A stretch of 64,000 nucleotides of DNA, from positions 1 to 64,000 of the forward strand of contig OW568873.1 of the NCBI GenBank assembly GCA_938743325.2, in the 5' to 3' direction. Below the pieces are notes generated by a model. It made no database searches. It was not told where the DNA came from and saw only the letters and a list, made by a program, of their open reading frames with translations. Below are positions 1-8,831 of this stretch, one piece after another. Position 1 is the stretch's first letter. Each line of letters opens with the position of its first letter. Source of the stretch: Pycnococcus provasolii (Eukaryota; Chlorophyta; Pseudoscourfieldiophyceae; Pseudoscourfieldiales; Pycnococcaceae). The translations under genes and the position numbers were made by a program.

Positions 1-71
1 GATGAGGCCGATCGATCACGCGACGGATGTCTCCCGTGTAAGGAGCAAGAAACAGCCTAGACGCTCTATTA
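1..71. other. Non-telomeric sequence distal to the telomere array
   Basis: About 70 bases of ordinary mixed sequence lie outside the CCCTAA array. A finished left chromosome end would begin with CCCTAA repeats. These bases may be assembly or cloning residue, a chimeric join, or real sequence that would make the array internal. No gene or known element is visible here. Confidence 0.5.
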
Positions 72-317
72 CCCTAACCCTAACCCTAACCCTAACCCTA
101 ACCCTAACCCTAACCCTAACCCTAACCCTAACCCTAACCCTAACCCTAACCCTAACCCTAACCCTAACCCTAACCCTAACCCTAACCCTAACCCTAACCC
201 TAACCCTAACCCTAACCCTAACCCTAACCCTAACCCTAACCCTAACCCTAACCCTAACCCTAACCCTAACCCTAACCCTAACCCTAACCCTAATTGTAAC
301 CCTAATTGTAACCCTAA
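72..317 (-). repeat. Telomere repeat array (TTAGGG)n with variant proximal units
   Basis: Positions 72-293 are 37 uninterrupted CCCTAA units on the plus strand, so the G-rich TTAGGG strand runs outward as expected for a left chromosome end. The inner border (294-317) alternates TTGTAA variants with canonical CCCTAA before unique sequence begins at about 318. The vertebrate-type TTAGGG repeat is also used by several algal groups. Most land plants and Mamiellales use TTTAGGG. Confidence 0.95.
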
Positions 318-561
318 TTGCCAGGCTGGCAGTTTGACCCACATGTTGAAAAAAAAATTTCGCCTCCGGTATGCGGCCGACCGTCGGCCAGCGTCGTGCA
401 GAACGAAGCCAATAACAACAGCCATTTTTTTAACCCGCCGTTTCCGGCGATATCTTGTCATATCACCAAGTAGCGCGGTAATGTTATGTTGTTAAAAGTT
501 ATGGCCGCAAGGCTCGAGACCCGCGCATTTTTGCGTATTCAACGCATTACTCCTATTATTC

Positions 562-1527
562 TTAAACGCTTGGAACATGCTTGAAAATCGTTTCAATGTC
601 AGCTTCGCCTTGGCGTTTCGCGCTTTCCCCTTCAAGACTTTCTACTTCCTCCACATGGAATTGGTTGATGTTTGGGACAGGTACGTGATGAAGCCATTTG
701 CGCTTCTTTGTCGGATTTTCGTGTCCAACGTCTAAGCTCTTGAGTGGTTGAAAGTTGCCACTAAACAACCCTGCAGCAAACGCCGTGACGTGTGCCACGG
801 AGCACAAGTCCTTGATGGTGTACTCGTTGTGTACGTTCCAAGTGTTGTCGTCCAAAGGATCAACATAAATCTCTTGTTGAACGAGTTTGCACGTTGGAGG
901 TCCCAAGCGACGCCGTTCCGTTGGCAACTTCCAACGACCTCGCGCGAGGTCACCGTCTCGATTGAACGCCGCGTTGATGGCCGACCACGACGTGCGACAC
1001 CAGCTTCACCACCGCGAACACGTCTTGGAAGGTGAAGGGTTGGCGTAGGTGGATTACGCCGAGGTCGGGGCCACCATCCTCCAAAGCGCCATCCTCCAAA
1101 GCGCTACGGACCATTCCCGGAATGTCCTCGGCGTTGGTGATGTCCACGTTGTGCATCCGTGAGGCGGCACACGCTTCGGAAAAACGAGCCGTTTTGTTCG
1201 AGTTGAATCGGTTGGCCGTCGGCGCTTCCGTTGTACGCCGTGGGCGATTGGAAGAACGCCGCGTCGTGAACGCATCCGAGAATGCACGCCGCCGAATGAC
1301 GGCCACGTCGTAAAACACTCCTTGGCGAAATGTTTCGCGTACCACTCTCGCCACTTCCTGCTCAAGTCGTCGCACTGACAACTCATTCGCAGGGCGGCTG
1401 TCTCGTTCGTGTACTGTGAGAGGCGCGAAAAAAACTTTACTTGCCACAGCTCTCGTTGCCTTGACTGTGTGCGGTATACCCAACGCACATCCTCAAGTTT
1501 GAAATGGCGGGCCCATGGCGGGCCCAT
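562..1527 (-). pseudogene. Degenerate subtelomeric protein gene, family unknown
   Basis: Protein-like sequence runs along the minus strand from about 1527 down to 562 but passes through all three frames, with no room for introns at the changes. The last segment (927-562) is a 121-codon frame with ordinary composition. An earlier segment (about 1200-950) reads acidic and hydrophobic sequence that also looks coding. I do not recognise the family. The best reading is a broken host gene in subtelomeric DNA; sequence errors are an alternative. Small tandem duplications are visible nearby, one of 12 bases near 1078-1104 and a GC-rich one near 1505-1535. The spacer 318-561 holds nothing I can identify. 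Confidence 0.45.
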
Positions 1528-1970
1528 GGCGGGGCCGGAATTTTCCGGGCCTTGCTAATAGTTCAACGAAGGATCCCGATGCGCAATGATGAGCTCCGAC
1601 CAAACTTAATTCAGAAGGCCCTGGAGCAAGTTTTTGGACCAAAAAGGTGATCAACTTGAATACCACCTTTATGCACTGCGATGCAAAGTCTACAAAAATC
1701 ACATTCGGCGGAGTTTTGTTTCTCTTTTCTCAGATCACGACGACTTGCAGCTCGCAATGTTTTTCACCTGTTGTTCATAGTCTATTTACTGTACGCCACC
1801 CAAGTCTTTGGCGCGCGTGTCCTCAGTCCTCTGGCTGCTGCGTCGAAAAAGTTGTAAAAACACCTCTCCGCCGGCAAAGCCGGGCAGGGCAGGTTCTCAC
1901 CCTTTCCTCCCGATTCGATTCTTTAAGCTCCACCAGACTTCGAGCTTAAGATTCTTTCTTTTTTCTCAGC
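1528..1970. promoter_or_regulatory. Spacer and promoter region upstream of the LMBR1-type gene
   Basis: This stretch of about 440 bases has no convincing gene. It ends in a pyrimidine tract (TTTTCTCAG) one base before the ATG of the LMBR1-type gene. That could be an acceptor for an intron in the 5' UTR; no donor stands out. Confidence 0.35.
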
Positions 1971-3619
1971 ATGGCGGGAAAGAACTGGTTTCTCATCGTC
2001 GTGTGCGTGGTCGCCGTGCCGCTCGTCTTCATCGCAAACTTGTACGTGCTCGTCAACTTCCAGCACGCCGAAGACCGCAACCAGGCGTACCTGCCCAAGG
2101 TGATTGTTGTCACAGGTCTATCCATTGCCATTTTTCAGGTGCTCATGTTCCCGCTCGACGTGTCGAACCGGTCCGCATGTTCGCAAAACGTTGTGGCATC
2201 CGCTTGCGACTTCACGCTTCCCATGGAGCAGCTGTGGCACTTCGTTCACATGACAACCGCGCTGTACGTCTTCATCGTCATCCCGTTCGCCATGTTCTTC
2301 TACGAGGCGGACTCCGAGCTCACTATGCGAGGCAAGTTGCTGTCTGCAACAAAGATGGTGTCCATGTCGTTTACGGTCCTTGCACTCGTGTTTGGAATCG
2401 CGTACGGGCTCGCCGGCTTCGTGGACTACGAGGTTGAGAGACTCGAAAGCGGACTTGTGCCGCTCGGGCGCAGCCTTGACGGCGTGTCCTCGTGCATACT
2501 TCCCGACGCAGGCGCGATTGGCGGGCTGCTCTGCGACGCCATCGCCACGCAAGCCAAAGAAACTTGGTCGATGCGAACGTCATTTCCCGTCTACGTAGCC
2601 GCCATCACGTCCATCATCGGTTGGCTTCTCTTCATGGTGTTTGCGGGAGTTGGCGCAGTGGCGTTGCCCCTCGACTGGATTCACGCCTTTGTGAACCGAC
2701 CTCGCACGTGGATGACGCGCAGCGAGTACATCAAGGAAGCTGGCGTGCTGGGCAAGCGTGCCACCGACATCAAGAGGGCGGCAACCGCGCTGCGGCAGGA
2801 GGAGATGAACAACGGGAGGACGCGCAAGTGGCGCAAGGACATGGCCGCAGTGTCACAGGCGATGAGCCTGCTCGAGGAGGATGAAGATCGGCTCTTGGAG
2901 TGCTACCCGCAGGGTGAAGATGCGGACGTATCGTGGACATTCACCGTGATGTCCTATTGGGCGAAGCTTGTTGGCGGAGTCGTGTCGACGATTGCGACAA
3001 TGCTCTGGGTCGTGCACATCATCCTGTACGTCTTCTCCGATCCTCCCGTGCACCCGTTCCTGAACGACCTCTTCGTGGAGCTTGACAAGGCATTCCCGCT
3101 CTTCGGAATCGCAGCCTTCGCGCTGTTCTGCTTCTACCTCATCATCATCGTGATGAAGGGGAACATGAAGCTCGGCCTGTGCCTCGTCGTGTTCACCATC
3201 CATCCAATGCGCCTTGGAAATACGCTGATGTCTTCGTTTCTCTTCAACACGGCGCTGATCATGGTGTGCAGCGTGGCTGTGATTCAATTCTGCGCGACAG
3301 CATTTGCGGTGTACGCCAATGAGACGGACATCCAGCGCATATTCGGCGACGAGATTGAGAACCTGCGAGGAATCAAATATTTGTACAAGGTGCGTGAATG
3401 AGTGGCAAAACCAACTAAACGACGAAATCGTCAATCAAGATAAAACAAGACAAAAAGCAAAAACTGACCAACAAAACTTCACCCAACTTCAAAAAAACCT
3501 TACAGTACCACGTCTTCTTATACTCGTTCTTCGTGTGCGGTGCGATCACGTCGCTCTATTTCATGATTGTAGGTCCTCGGCCGCCACGAAGAAAGTTGGC
3601 GCACGACGACGATGTCTGA
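1971..3619 (+). CDS. LMBR1/LMBD1-family multi-pass membrane protein, two exons
   Basis: Exons are 1971-3389 and 3506-3619 (510 aa). The intron (3390-3505, 116 bp) runs from GTGCGT to TTACAG in phase 0. Without splicing the frame stops 12 codons into the intron. With splicing, the second exon adds a last transmembrane helix (VFLYSFFVCGAITSLYFMIV) and a basic-acidic tail. About nine hydrophobic helices are visible, at residues 7-29, 44-62, 88-110, 125-150, 210-233, 330-350, 372-392, 397-435 and in exon 2, with a charged cytoplasmic loop near 240-320. This layout matches LMBR1/LMBD1 proteins, which include lysosomal cobalamin transport factors in animals; the algal role is unknown. The gene converges with the coiled-coil gene 78 bp away, and a TGTAA lies at 3625. 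Confidence 0.88.
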
Positions 3620-3697
3620 ACAACTGTAATAAAGAAATCGTTTCTATCAACTATATATTACATGTACACTTTTGTTTTCTCCCCCAAAATAGTCTAT

Positions 3698-5431
3698 TCA
3701 AGCAGCGTCAACGTCCGCGCCACCTTCGTCGCCCGCTGCTGGTTGTGCAGGTTGAGGCTTCCGTTTCGTCGTCTCTTCTGCCGATGTCATCATCCCCGCC
3801 ACTTCGCGCTTCGCAAGCAGCAAAGCATCGTGCATCGACGACTCAGCCGCAGCAGCCTCGGTCTTCTGTCTCACGAGCTCAAGCTCGAGCTCGTGAATCT
3901 TCTTCTCGTACTCCTTGCCGACGCGCCTCATCTCCATCTGCCACGATGCGTCGAGCTCCCTCTCCGCATTTTTCACGTGCTTATGCTTGCTGTTCTGCTC
4001 GCGATGCAGTTTCTCCTGCATCTCCGCGTTCTTCGCGTTCATAGCAAGGTTCTGCTGCTCAAGTTCCACGAGGCGATTCTTGCACACCGTGAGCTGCGAT
4101 TCCAGGTCCATGCTCGACGACTTGAGCTGGTCGCACTCCGCCTCCACCTGCTCGAGACTGCTCGCCGCGGTAGCGCGCCTGTGGCGCTCATCTTTCACGA
4201 TCGTCTTTCTCTTCTTCTTTTCGTACTCGACGTCCGCCTTAAGCGACTCGATGCGGCTTTCTAGGACGCCCTGCACGTCGACGAGCTCGCGTTCTCGCGC
4301 AAATGCCTCCTCTAGCATTGCGCGCATCTGCGTCATTTCACGCTCACACGTCGCTTTCGTTTCCTCCTCTGACTTGAGCACTTGGTCAACCCGAAAGCCC
4401 ACCGTCACAAACCGGTCTTTTAGCTCGAGTCGCTCACGCTCGCTCTCTTCAAGCAGAGCCTCGAGCTCGCGGAACTCGTCGCGGTTCTGCGAGAGTGTAA
4501 TGCGCTGGTCCATTGACGACTTGTGCAGAGACTCGTTTTCCTGCTTGGCAGCCCAGAGCGCCGTCTGCGCCTCTTTTAGACTTTGAGTAGACCCCTCGAG
4601 CTCCGCACGGCACTGCCGCATCTCAGCCTGGAGAGACAGGACATTTGCATCCTGCTCCGCCCGCTGCGCAGGAAAGTCTCTTGCAGCTTTTTCAGCCTCC
4701 TGTCTGGCAATTGCCTCTCGTGCAGCCTCCGTCTTCACCGACTCGAGCTCCAACGCGAGCGCGCGGAGCCGCTCGTTCGCCTCGAGCAGGTGCGCGGCAG
4801 TCTCGTCTGGCCTGGATTCTGCGGCGCGCCGCGCTTGTTCTGCCGCCGTCAGATTGTCGCGCATCTCGCGTATTTCCGCGTCACGGTCGGCAAGGCGTCG
4901 TTCGAGGTCCTCCGTTCGCCTGCGTTCGTCGAGGTACCTCGATTCCAATTCAGATTTCGTTTGGCGCAGCGTGCGCACGTGCTCTGCAAGCCTCGACCCA
5001 TCAAACTCCATGGGTGCTCTTGCAGCTTGCACGGGTGTTGTGGGCAGCACGCCGACGCCGTCGTTCGTCGTCGTCTTCGTCGTCGTCGCAGCTTCCAACC
5101 TTCCGTTTCGGTCCGCCTCCCTGACGAGATCCATGAGCTCACTCACGCGCTGGCTTGCAAACTCCTGCGTCTCGGGGTCACTTGCGAGTGCAACTAGGAG
5201 TTCGTCCTGGTCGTCGTGGTGTATAAATCGCGCCTCAAGCTGCGTTGCTAACCTTTCGGCACCACTGTCATTGTACGACGTCGGCCCTCCTGCTGCCGCG
5301 TACGTCGACGACGTGTTGATGGCGCCGAGCACTGCCGTTGGCGTGATCACGGAAGGGAGCTGCGCCGCCAGCAGCGCGTCATCTTGCCGAGCTTGCGGTG
5401 TGTACGTGTACGGGTTGGTTGAGAGCGACAT
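3698..5431 (-). CDS. Long coiled-coil protein, function unknown
   Basis: The ATG at 5431 gives 577 residues beginning MSLSTNPYTYTP. The frame stays open further upstream, but that stretch is promoter-like and lies in the spacer shared with the pseudouridine synthase gene. The first 170 or so residues are mixed. From about 175 to 540 the protein is almost continuous heptad-type coiled coil rich in Glu, Arg, Ala and Leu, with a disordered Pro/Ala/Asp tail. No enzymatic motif is visible. Length and composition resemble centrosomal or ciliary coiled-coil proteins, but composition alone cannot assign a family. It is divergent with the gene at 5667 (235-bp gap) and convergent with the LMBR1-type gene. 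Confidence 0.8.
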   Translation of the reverse strand: MSLSTNPYTYTPQARQDDALLAAQLPSVITPTAVLGAINTSSTYAAAGGPTSYNDSGAERLATQLEARFIHHDDQDELLVALASDPETQEFASQRVSELMDLVREADRNGRLEAATTTKTTTNDGVGVLPTTPVQAARAPMEFDGSRLAEHVRTLRQTKSELESRYLDERRRTEDLERRLADRDAEIREMRDNLTAAEQARRAAESRPDETAAHLLEANERLRALALELESVKTEAAREAIARQEAEKAARDFPAQRAEQDANVLSLQAEMRQCRAELEGSTQSLKEAQTALWAAKQENESLHKSSMDQRITLSQNRDEFRELEALLEESERERLELKDRFVTVGFRVDQVLKSEEETKATCEREMTQMRAMLEEAFARERELVDVQGVLESRIESLKADVEYEKKKRKTIVKDERHRRATAASSLEQVEAECDQLKSSSMDLESQLTVCKNRLVELEQQNLAMNAKNAEMQEKLHREQNSKHKHVKNAERELDASWQMEMRRVGKEYEKKIHELELELVRQKTEAAAAESSMHDALLLAKREVAGMMTSAEETTKRKPQPAQPAAGDEGGADVDAA

Positions 5432-5666
5432 CGCGCGCCGTTGGCGTGCGACACACACAAACGCAGGCCGCGAGCGATGGCGGGCTCGGGAGGAGCGGGG
5501 GAGAATGAGGGTCACCGCCTTTCCGCCCCGACCAAATAAATAAAATCCCCGACCCCTTTTTCCTTCCAAGTTCCAAGTTCTCGGCTTTCTCCCCCACGCC
5601 CTCCTGCAGCAACCAGCCAGCCAGCCGACAGACGCTTGGACGAGCAGAGGCAAAAAACAATTTGCG

Positions 5667-6998
5667 ATGTCACATTCGGCGCACCGAACACGTCCACACG
5701 TGCACGCGGTGAAGGGAGTTGCGCGCGCGCGTACGAAGGGACGCTGTCACGCACGAGCACAGACACACTCGCAACCAGCTGCGACGTTGCAGAACGTGCG
5801 GTCGCACGGATGGACGTGCCCGTCGTGTGGCATGCGCAACCTATTCAAAGGACGCACGCTATTAAAACACCTGGAGAAGTGCTGCCCTGATTTGGTCGTC
5901 GACCTGCACGGCACAAACGCAGCCCTGCTTCAGCTCAAAAGCTTGTGCACAGAAAACGGGAAAAAACGGACGCCGCGGGGTACGCCGCCACCTCACGCTA
6001 TGTCAGAGCTCACGGACGAGTTCGTCATGGAAGTGCACGCTTGTCTTCAAGCACTCGCAAAGAGAAACGACGACTTGTGCGATCGTGCCATTAAGCTGAG
6101 ATTTCAAGGTTCTACCAGCGCTGAAGATAGACGAAGCTTGCACGACGTCGCGAGCTGCCTGAAGGTGTCCAAAGAGCGTGCGGAACAGCTCGTCGCGAAG
6201 GGGATTCGCAACACGCCACTCGTTCGAGAGGATGCGCCGCTCGATATCCTGCTGGAGGATGAGCACGTGGTCGTCGTCAACAAGACAGCAGGGCTTCTCA
6301 GTCAGCCAAGGCATCGTTTCCTTGGAGGGAGCGTCGTCAATCGTCTGCTGTGGAGGTATCGGCAAGATCCCGCCGCAGACGCAAAGGTGTGCCATAGACT
6401 TGATCAATATACGAGTGGAGTGTGCCTGTACGCGCGAACGACTGAGAGCGCAAGGCACGTGCATGACCAGTTTCGGGACAAGACAGTTACCAAGGAGTAC
6501 TTCGCTATCGTGCATGGCGCTCCCGGCGACGCGAGACATGCATGGACGTGCGACGCACCTATAGGAAGGCGACCAACTGCGGCGGAGAATGACGGGCACG
6601 AGTATGCGCGAGCCGTGGGTGATTCGTGCATTGATGGTAAGCCCGCGTTTACAGCGTTTGAGGTGGTTGCAAGCTGCGCGAGTGCCTCGCTTATACGTTG
6701 CGAACCTCACACGGGGCGTACGCACCAGATTCGGCTTCACTTGCAGTGCACAGGTTACCCAATCGTTGGAGACGAAGTTTACACGCCATCAGACTTGCAC
6801 GCACACCTCAAGGACATTCTTGCCGCAGGTGGCAATCGAGAGGCCATGCCAAGTCGACAGCAATTGCACGCACACGCACTCACCTTCGCGCATCCCGCTC
6901 GTGAGAAGGATGCGCCGCGCATTCGCGTTCAGGCGGACTTGCCACCTGACATGGTGGCGCTCATGAGAGCGTTGAACATGAGATCCCTCATTCAGTAA
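5667..6998 (+). CDS. RluA-family pseudouridine synthase with an N-terminal zinc-finger-like segment
   Basis: 443 aa. Residues from about 200 to 420 form the RluA catalytic domain. It starts with DILLEDEHVVVVNKTAG, carries HRLDQYTSG at 243-251 with the catalytic Asp at 246, then TVTKEYFAIV and the late motif PHTGRTHQIRLHL. The enzyme isomerises uridine to pseudouridine in RNA; the exact substrate cannot be read. The N-terminus holds CPSC at 51-54 and HLEKCC near 68-73, which look like zinc ligands, in place of the S4 domain common in this family. The last residues (MRSLIQ) and the stop are encoded inside a dispersed 3'-end repeat shared with three other genes here. The CCDC42-like gene follows 60 bp away, convergently. 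Confidence 0.9.
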   Translation: MSHSAHRTRPHVHAVKGVARARTKGRCHARAQTHSQPAATLQNVRSHGWTCPSCGMRNLFKGRTLLKHLEKCCPDLVVDLHGTNAALLQLKSLCTENGKKRTPRGTPPPHAMSELTDEFVMEVHACLQALAKRNDDLCDRAIKLRFQGSTSAEDRRSLHDVASCLKVSKERAEQLVAKGIRNTPLVREDAPLDILLEDEHVVVVNKTAGLLSQPRHRFLGGSVVNRLLWRYRQDPAADAKVCHRLDQYTSGVCLYARTTESARHVHDQFRDKTVTKEYFAIVHGAPGDARHAWTCDAPIGRRPTAAENDGHEYARAVGDSCIDGKPAFTAFEVVASCASASLIRCEPHTGRTHQIRLHLQCTGYPIVGDEVYTPSDLHAHLKDILAAGGNREAMPSRQQLHAHALTFAHPAREKDAPRIRVQADLPPDMVALMRALNMRSLIQ

Positions 6999-7018
6999 TG
7001 GAGTGTACTTTTACTTTT
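6980..7018 (+). repeat. 3'-end dispersed repeat, short copy A
   Basis: The core TGAGATCCCTCATTCAGTAA, followed by GGAGTGTACTTTTACTTTT, matches copies at 18666-18743, 26122-26217 and 39306-39404. This copy lacks the CATTCA-rich second half. It overlaps the stop codon of the pseudouridine synthase gene and lies in that gene's sense orientation. Confidence 0.75.
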
Positions 7019-7058
7019 GTCTAGCATAGAGAGGGAAAAAAAGGTTACAACGAGAACT

Positions 7059-8060
7059 TTAAGATTTTCGGAAGGTGATTTCCTTCGGCGGGCGCGTCTT
7101 GACGCGAGGCGTTGTGGCGGGTGCCCACGTGTGCTTAGTGCGCTGCCATTCCTTGGTGATTGCACGCAGGTCGCTCATGTAGTCACCAACCACCGTCAGC
7201 TGGTCAAGCGTTGCGGAGTGCAAGGGATGGCCGACGGTGCTCTGGCTGTGGCACCGTTGGAAGATATTGTCCGTGCTCATGTGAACCTGCCCAAGCTCCT
7301 CAATTTTGCGGCTGGCGTCCTGCAGCACGTAGTCCTTGTGGCTCTCAATCTTCTGAGACACACGCTCGCGCTCCTCAAGCTCCTTCTTCAGCTTGGAAAT
7401 TGTGTTGTTTAGGCTTAGGATTCGATCTGTAGCCTCCTTCGTGTAAGTCTGCAGCTCACTTCGCGTGTTCTCGTTCTCCTCCTCGCAGTTGTTCAGGTGG
7501 TCGCGCAGGTCCTTGTTCGTCGCCTGCAGCGTCTCGTGCCGCATGAGAAGCTCGTTGATTTCGTGGTACTCGTCGGCGTACTCGAGTACGCGCTCGAGGT
7601 AACTCTGGTAGCGCATATTTCGCTCCACAACCTCCGACGTTCGGTCCTTCTCGCTGCGCAGGTCTCCAAGCTGCTGCTGCAAACCCTCAATCTCGCGCTC
7701 CTTCAGCTGCCGAAGCTTGCGCTCCTCCTCAGCCTTCTTCTCCGCGCGCGTTCTCTTGCTGTCATTTTCCTGCAAGAACTTGCTGAACCTGATGAGGCTC
7801 TCCTGTAGTTCGAGGTCCTTCTTCTTCAGCCCGTCCTCGCGCCTCTTGAACACCTCCTCCTTTCGGTTGAATTCCTGCTTCTGCGCCTCGAGCGCTTCCT
7901 GCACCTCGAACATCTGCCTCCTCTTCTCGAGCAGTCGCGTCGCGGGAGACACGTGCTCGAGCACGAGCGTATGCGGTCCGGCCCTTCGCTTTGCTATGGA
8001 AGGCAAGGCGGCCGCCTCCTGCCCGCCTCCCGCGGCGCCACCTCCAGTAGGCGGGTCCAT
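7059..8060 (-). CDS. CCDC42/CFAP73-like ciliary coiled-coil protein
   Basis: 333 aa from an ATG at 8060. Residues 45-130 carry the signature of the CCDC42/CFAP73 (DUF4200) family: LLEKRRQMFEVQEALEAQKQ, then LIRFSKFLQENDSKRTRAEK, then a long coiled coil to about 280. In Chlamydomonas the family member MIA2 is a ciliary factor affecting inner dynein arms; in mammals CCDC42 acts in sperm tails. I infer an axonemal or basal-body role and hence a flagellated organism. The C-terminus is basic and rich in Thr and Pro. A TGTAA poly(A)-type signal occurs on the coding strand about 10 bases past the stop. It diverges from the esterase gene across a 771-bp spacer. Confidence 0.88.
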   Translation of the reverse strand: MDPPTGGGAAGGGQEAAALPSIAKRRAGPHTLVLEHVSPATRLLEKRRQMFEVQEALEAQKQEFNRKEEVFKRREDGLKKKDLELQESLIRFSKFLQENDSKRTRAEKKAEEERKLRQLKEREIEGLQQQLGDLRSEKDRTSEVVERNMRYQSYLERVLEYADEYHEINELLMRHETLQATNKDLRDHLNNCEEENENTRSELQTYTKEATDRILSLNNTISKLKKELEERERVSQKIESHKDYVLQDASRKIEELGQVHMSTDNIFQRCHSQSTVGHPLHSATLDQLTVVGDYMSDLRAITKEWQRTKHTWAPATTPRVKTRPPKEITFRKS

Positions 8061-8831
8061 GATGTCTTTCTCAAAAAAAAGGTAAGGCGACGGCTGTGGT
8101 GGTTGTCTTTGTACGAGACTTTAGGTTTGTCCGCGCGTCACAGCTCACGCTCGACGCTAAGAAAGATGGGCCAACTAGCTCAGCACGACGCGACACGACA
8201 CGAGTGCGACGCAGGCGTTGTGCGTTCGCGGCGGTTGGCGCTCGTTGGCAAGGTGTCGTGCCGTGCCCGCCGGTGTCGTCGGGTGTCGGGTGTGCGTTTG
8301 CTGTTGTTGGTGGTGGGGGAGGGGACAGGGACAGGCAGACAGGGACAGGGAGAGGGAACCTACACGGTGACGGTAGGAATCACCCTACCCGTACCTTACC
8401 ACGGTCGGGGGAAGGGGAAGGGGAAGGGGAAGAAAGGGGAAGAAAGGCGAAGGCGGATGCGTGAGAGGGCTACTGTACATACTTCTATCACCGGTAATAA
8501 CCACTGCACCAATAATACGACCTGGAACTGGGAACTGCCGAACTGGGAAGGGGGAAGGGTTAAGGGCAACGTCACGGGTCATCCTCACTGCATTCCCTGC
8601 GACTGCAACACTCCTCCCTCCTGCAGTTGTCCGCATCATCAGGCCGTTCAACCCTTTTTTGACCGTGCAAGGGGCCCCGTCGTTGAACGCAGGGTCCCTT
8701 CCTTTTCCACCCCCCACTCTCCACCATGTTTCTCCGATACCAGCCCGTCGTCGCCGCGCGATCCATCATCCCAATCCCATTCCTTGCCTTTGGAAACACG
8801 TTACGAAGCGTTAAGGGCGGCTCACGGAACC
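8061..8831. promoter_or_regulatory. Divergent promoter region, CCDC42-like / esterase
   Basis: This 771-bp spacer has no convincing gene. It contains a purine block of repeated GGGGAA units around 8403-8455 and CT-rich tracts nearer the esterase ATG (8690-8730). Similar polypurine or polypyrimidine blocks recur in most divergent spacers of the window. Confidence 0.5.

Noticed and set aside
2-461. Open frames through the telomere repeats (Leu-Thr, Arg-Val and Gly-Leu dipeptides)
   Set aside because: They are translations of CCCTAA repeats.
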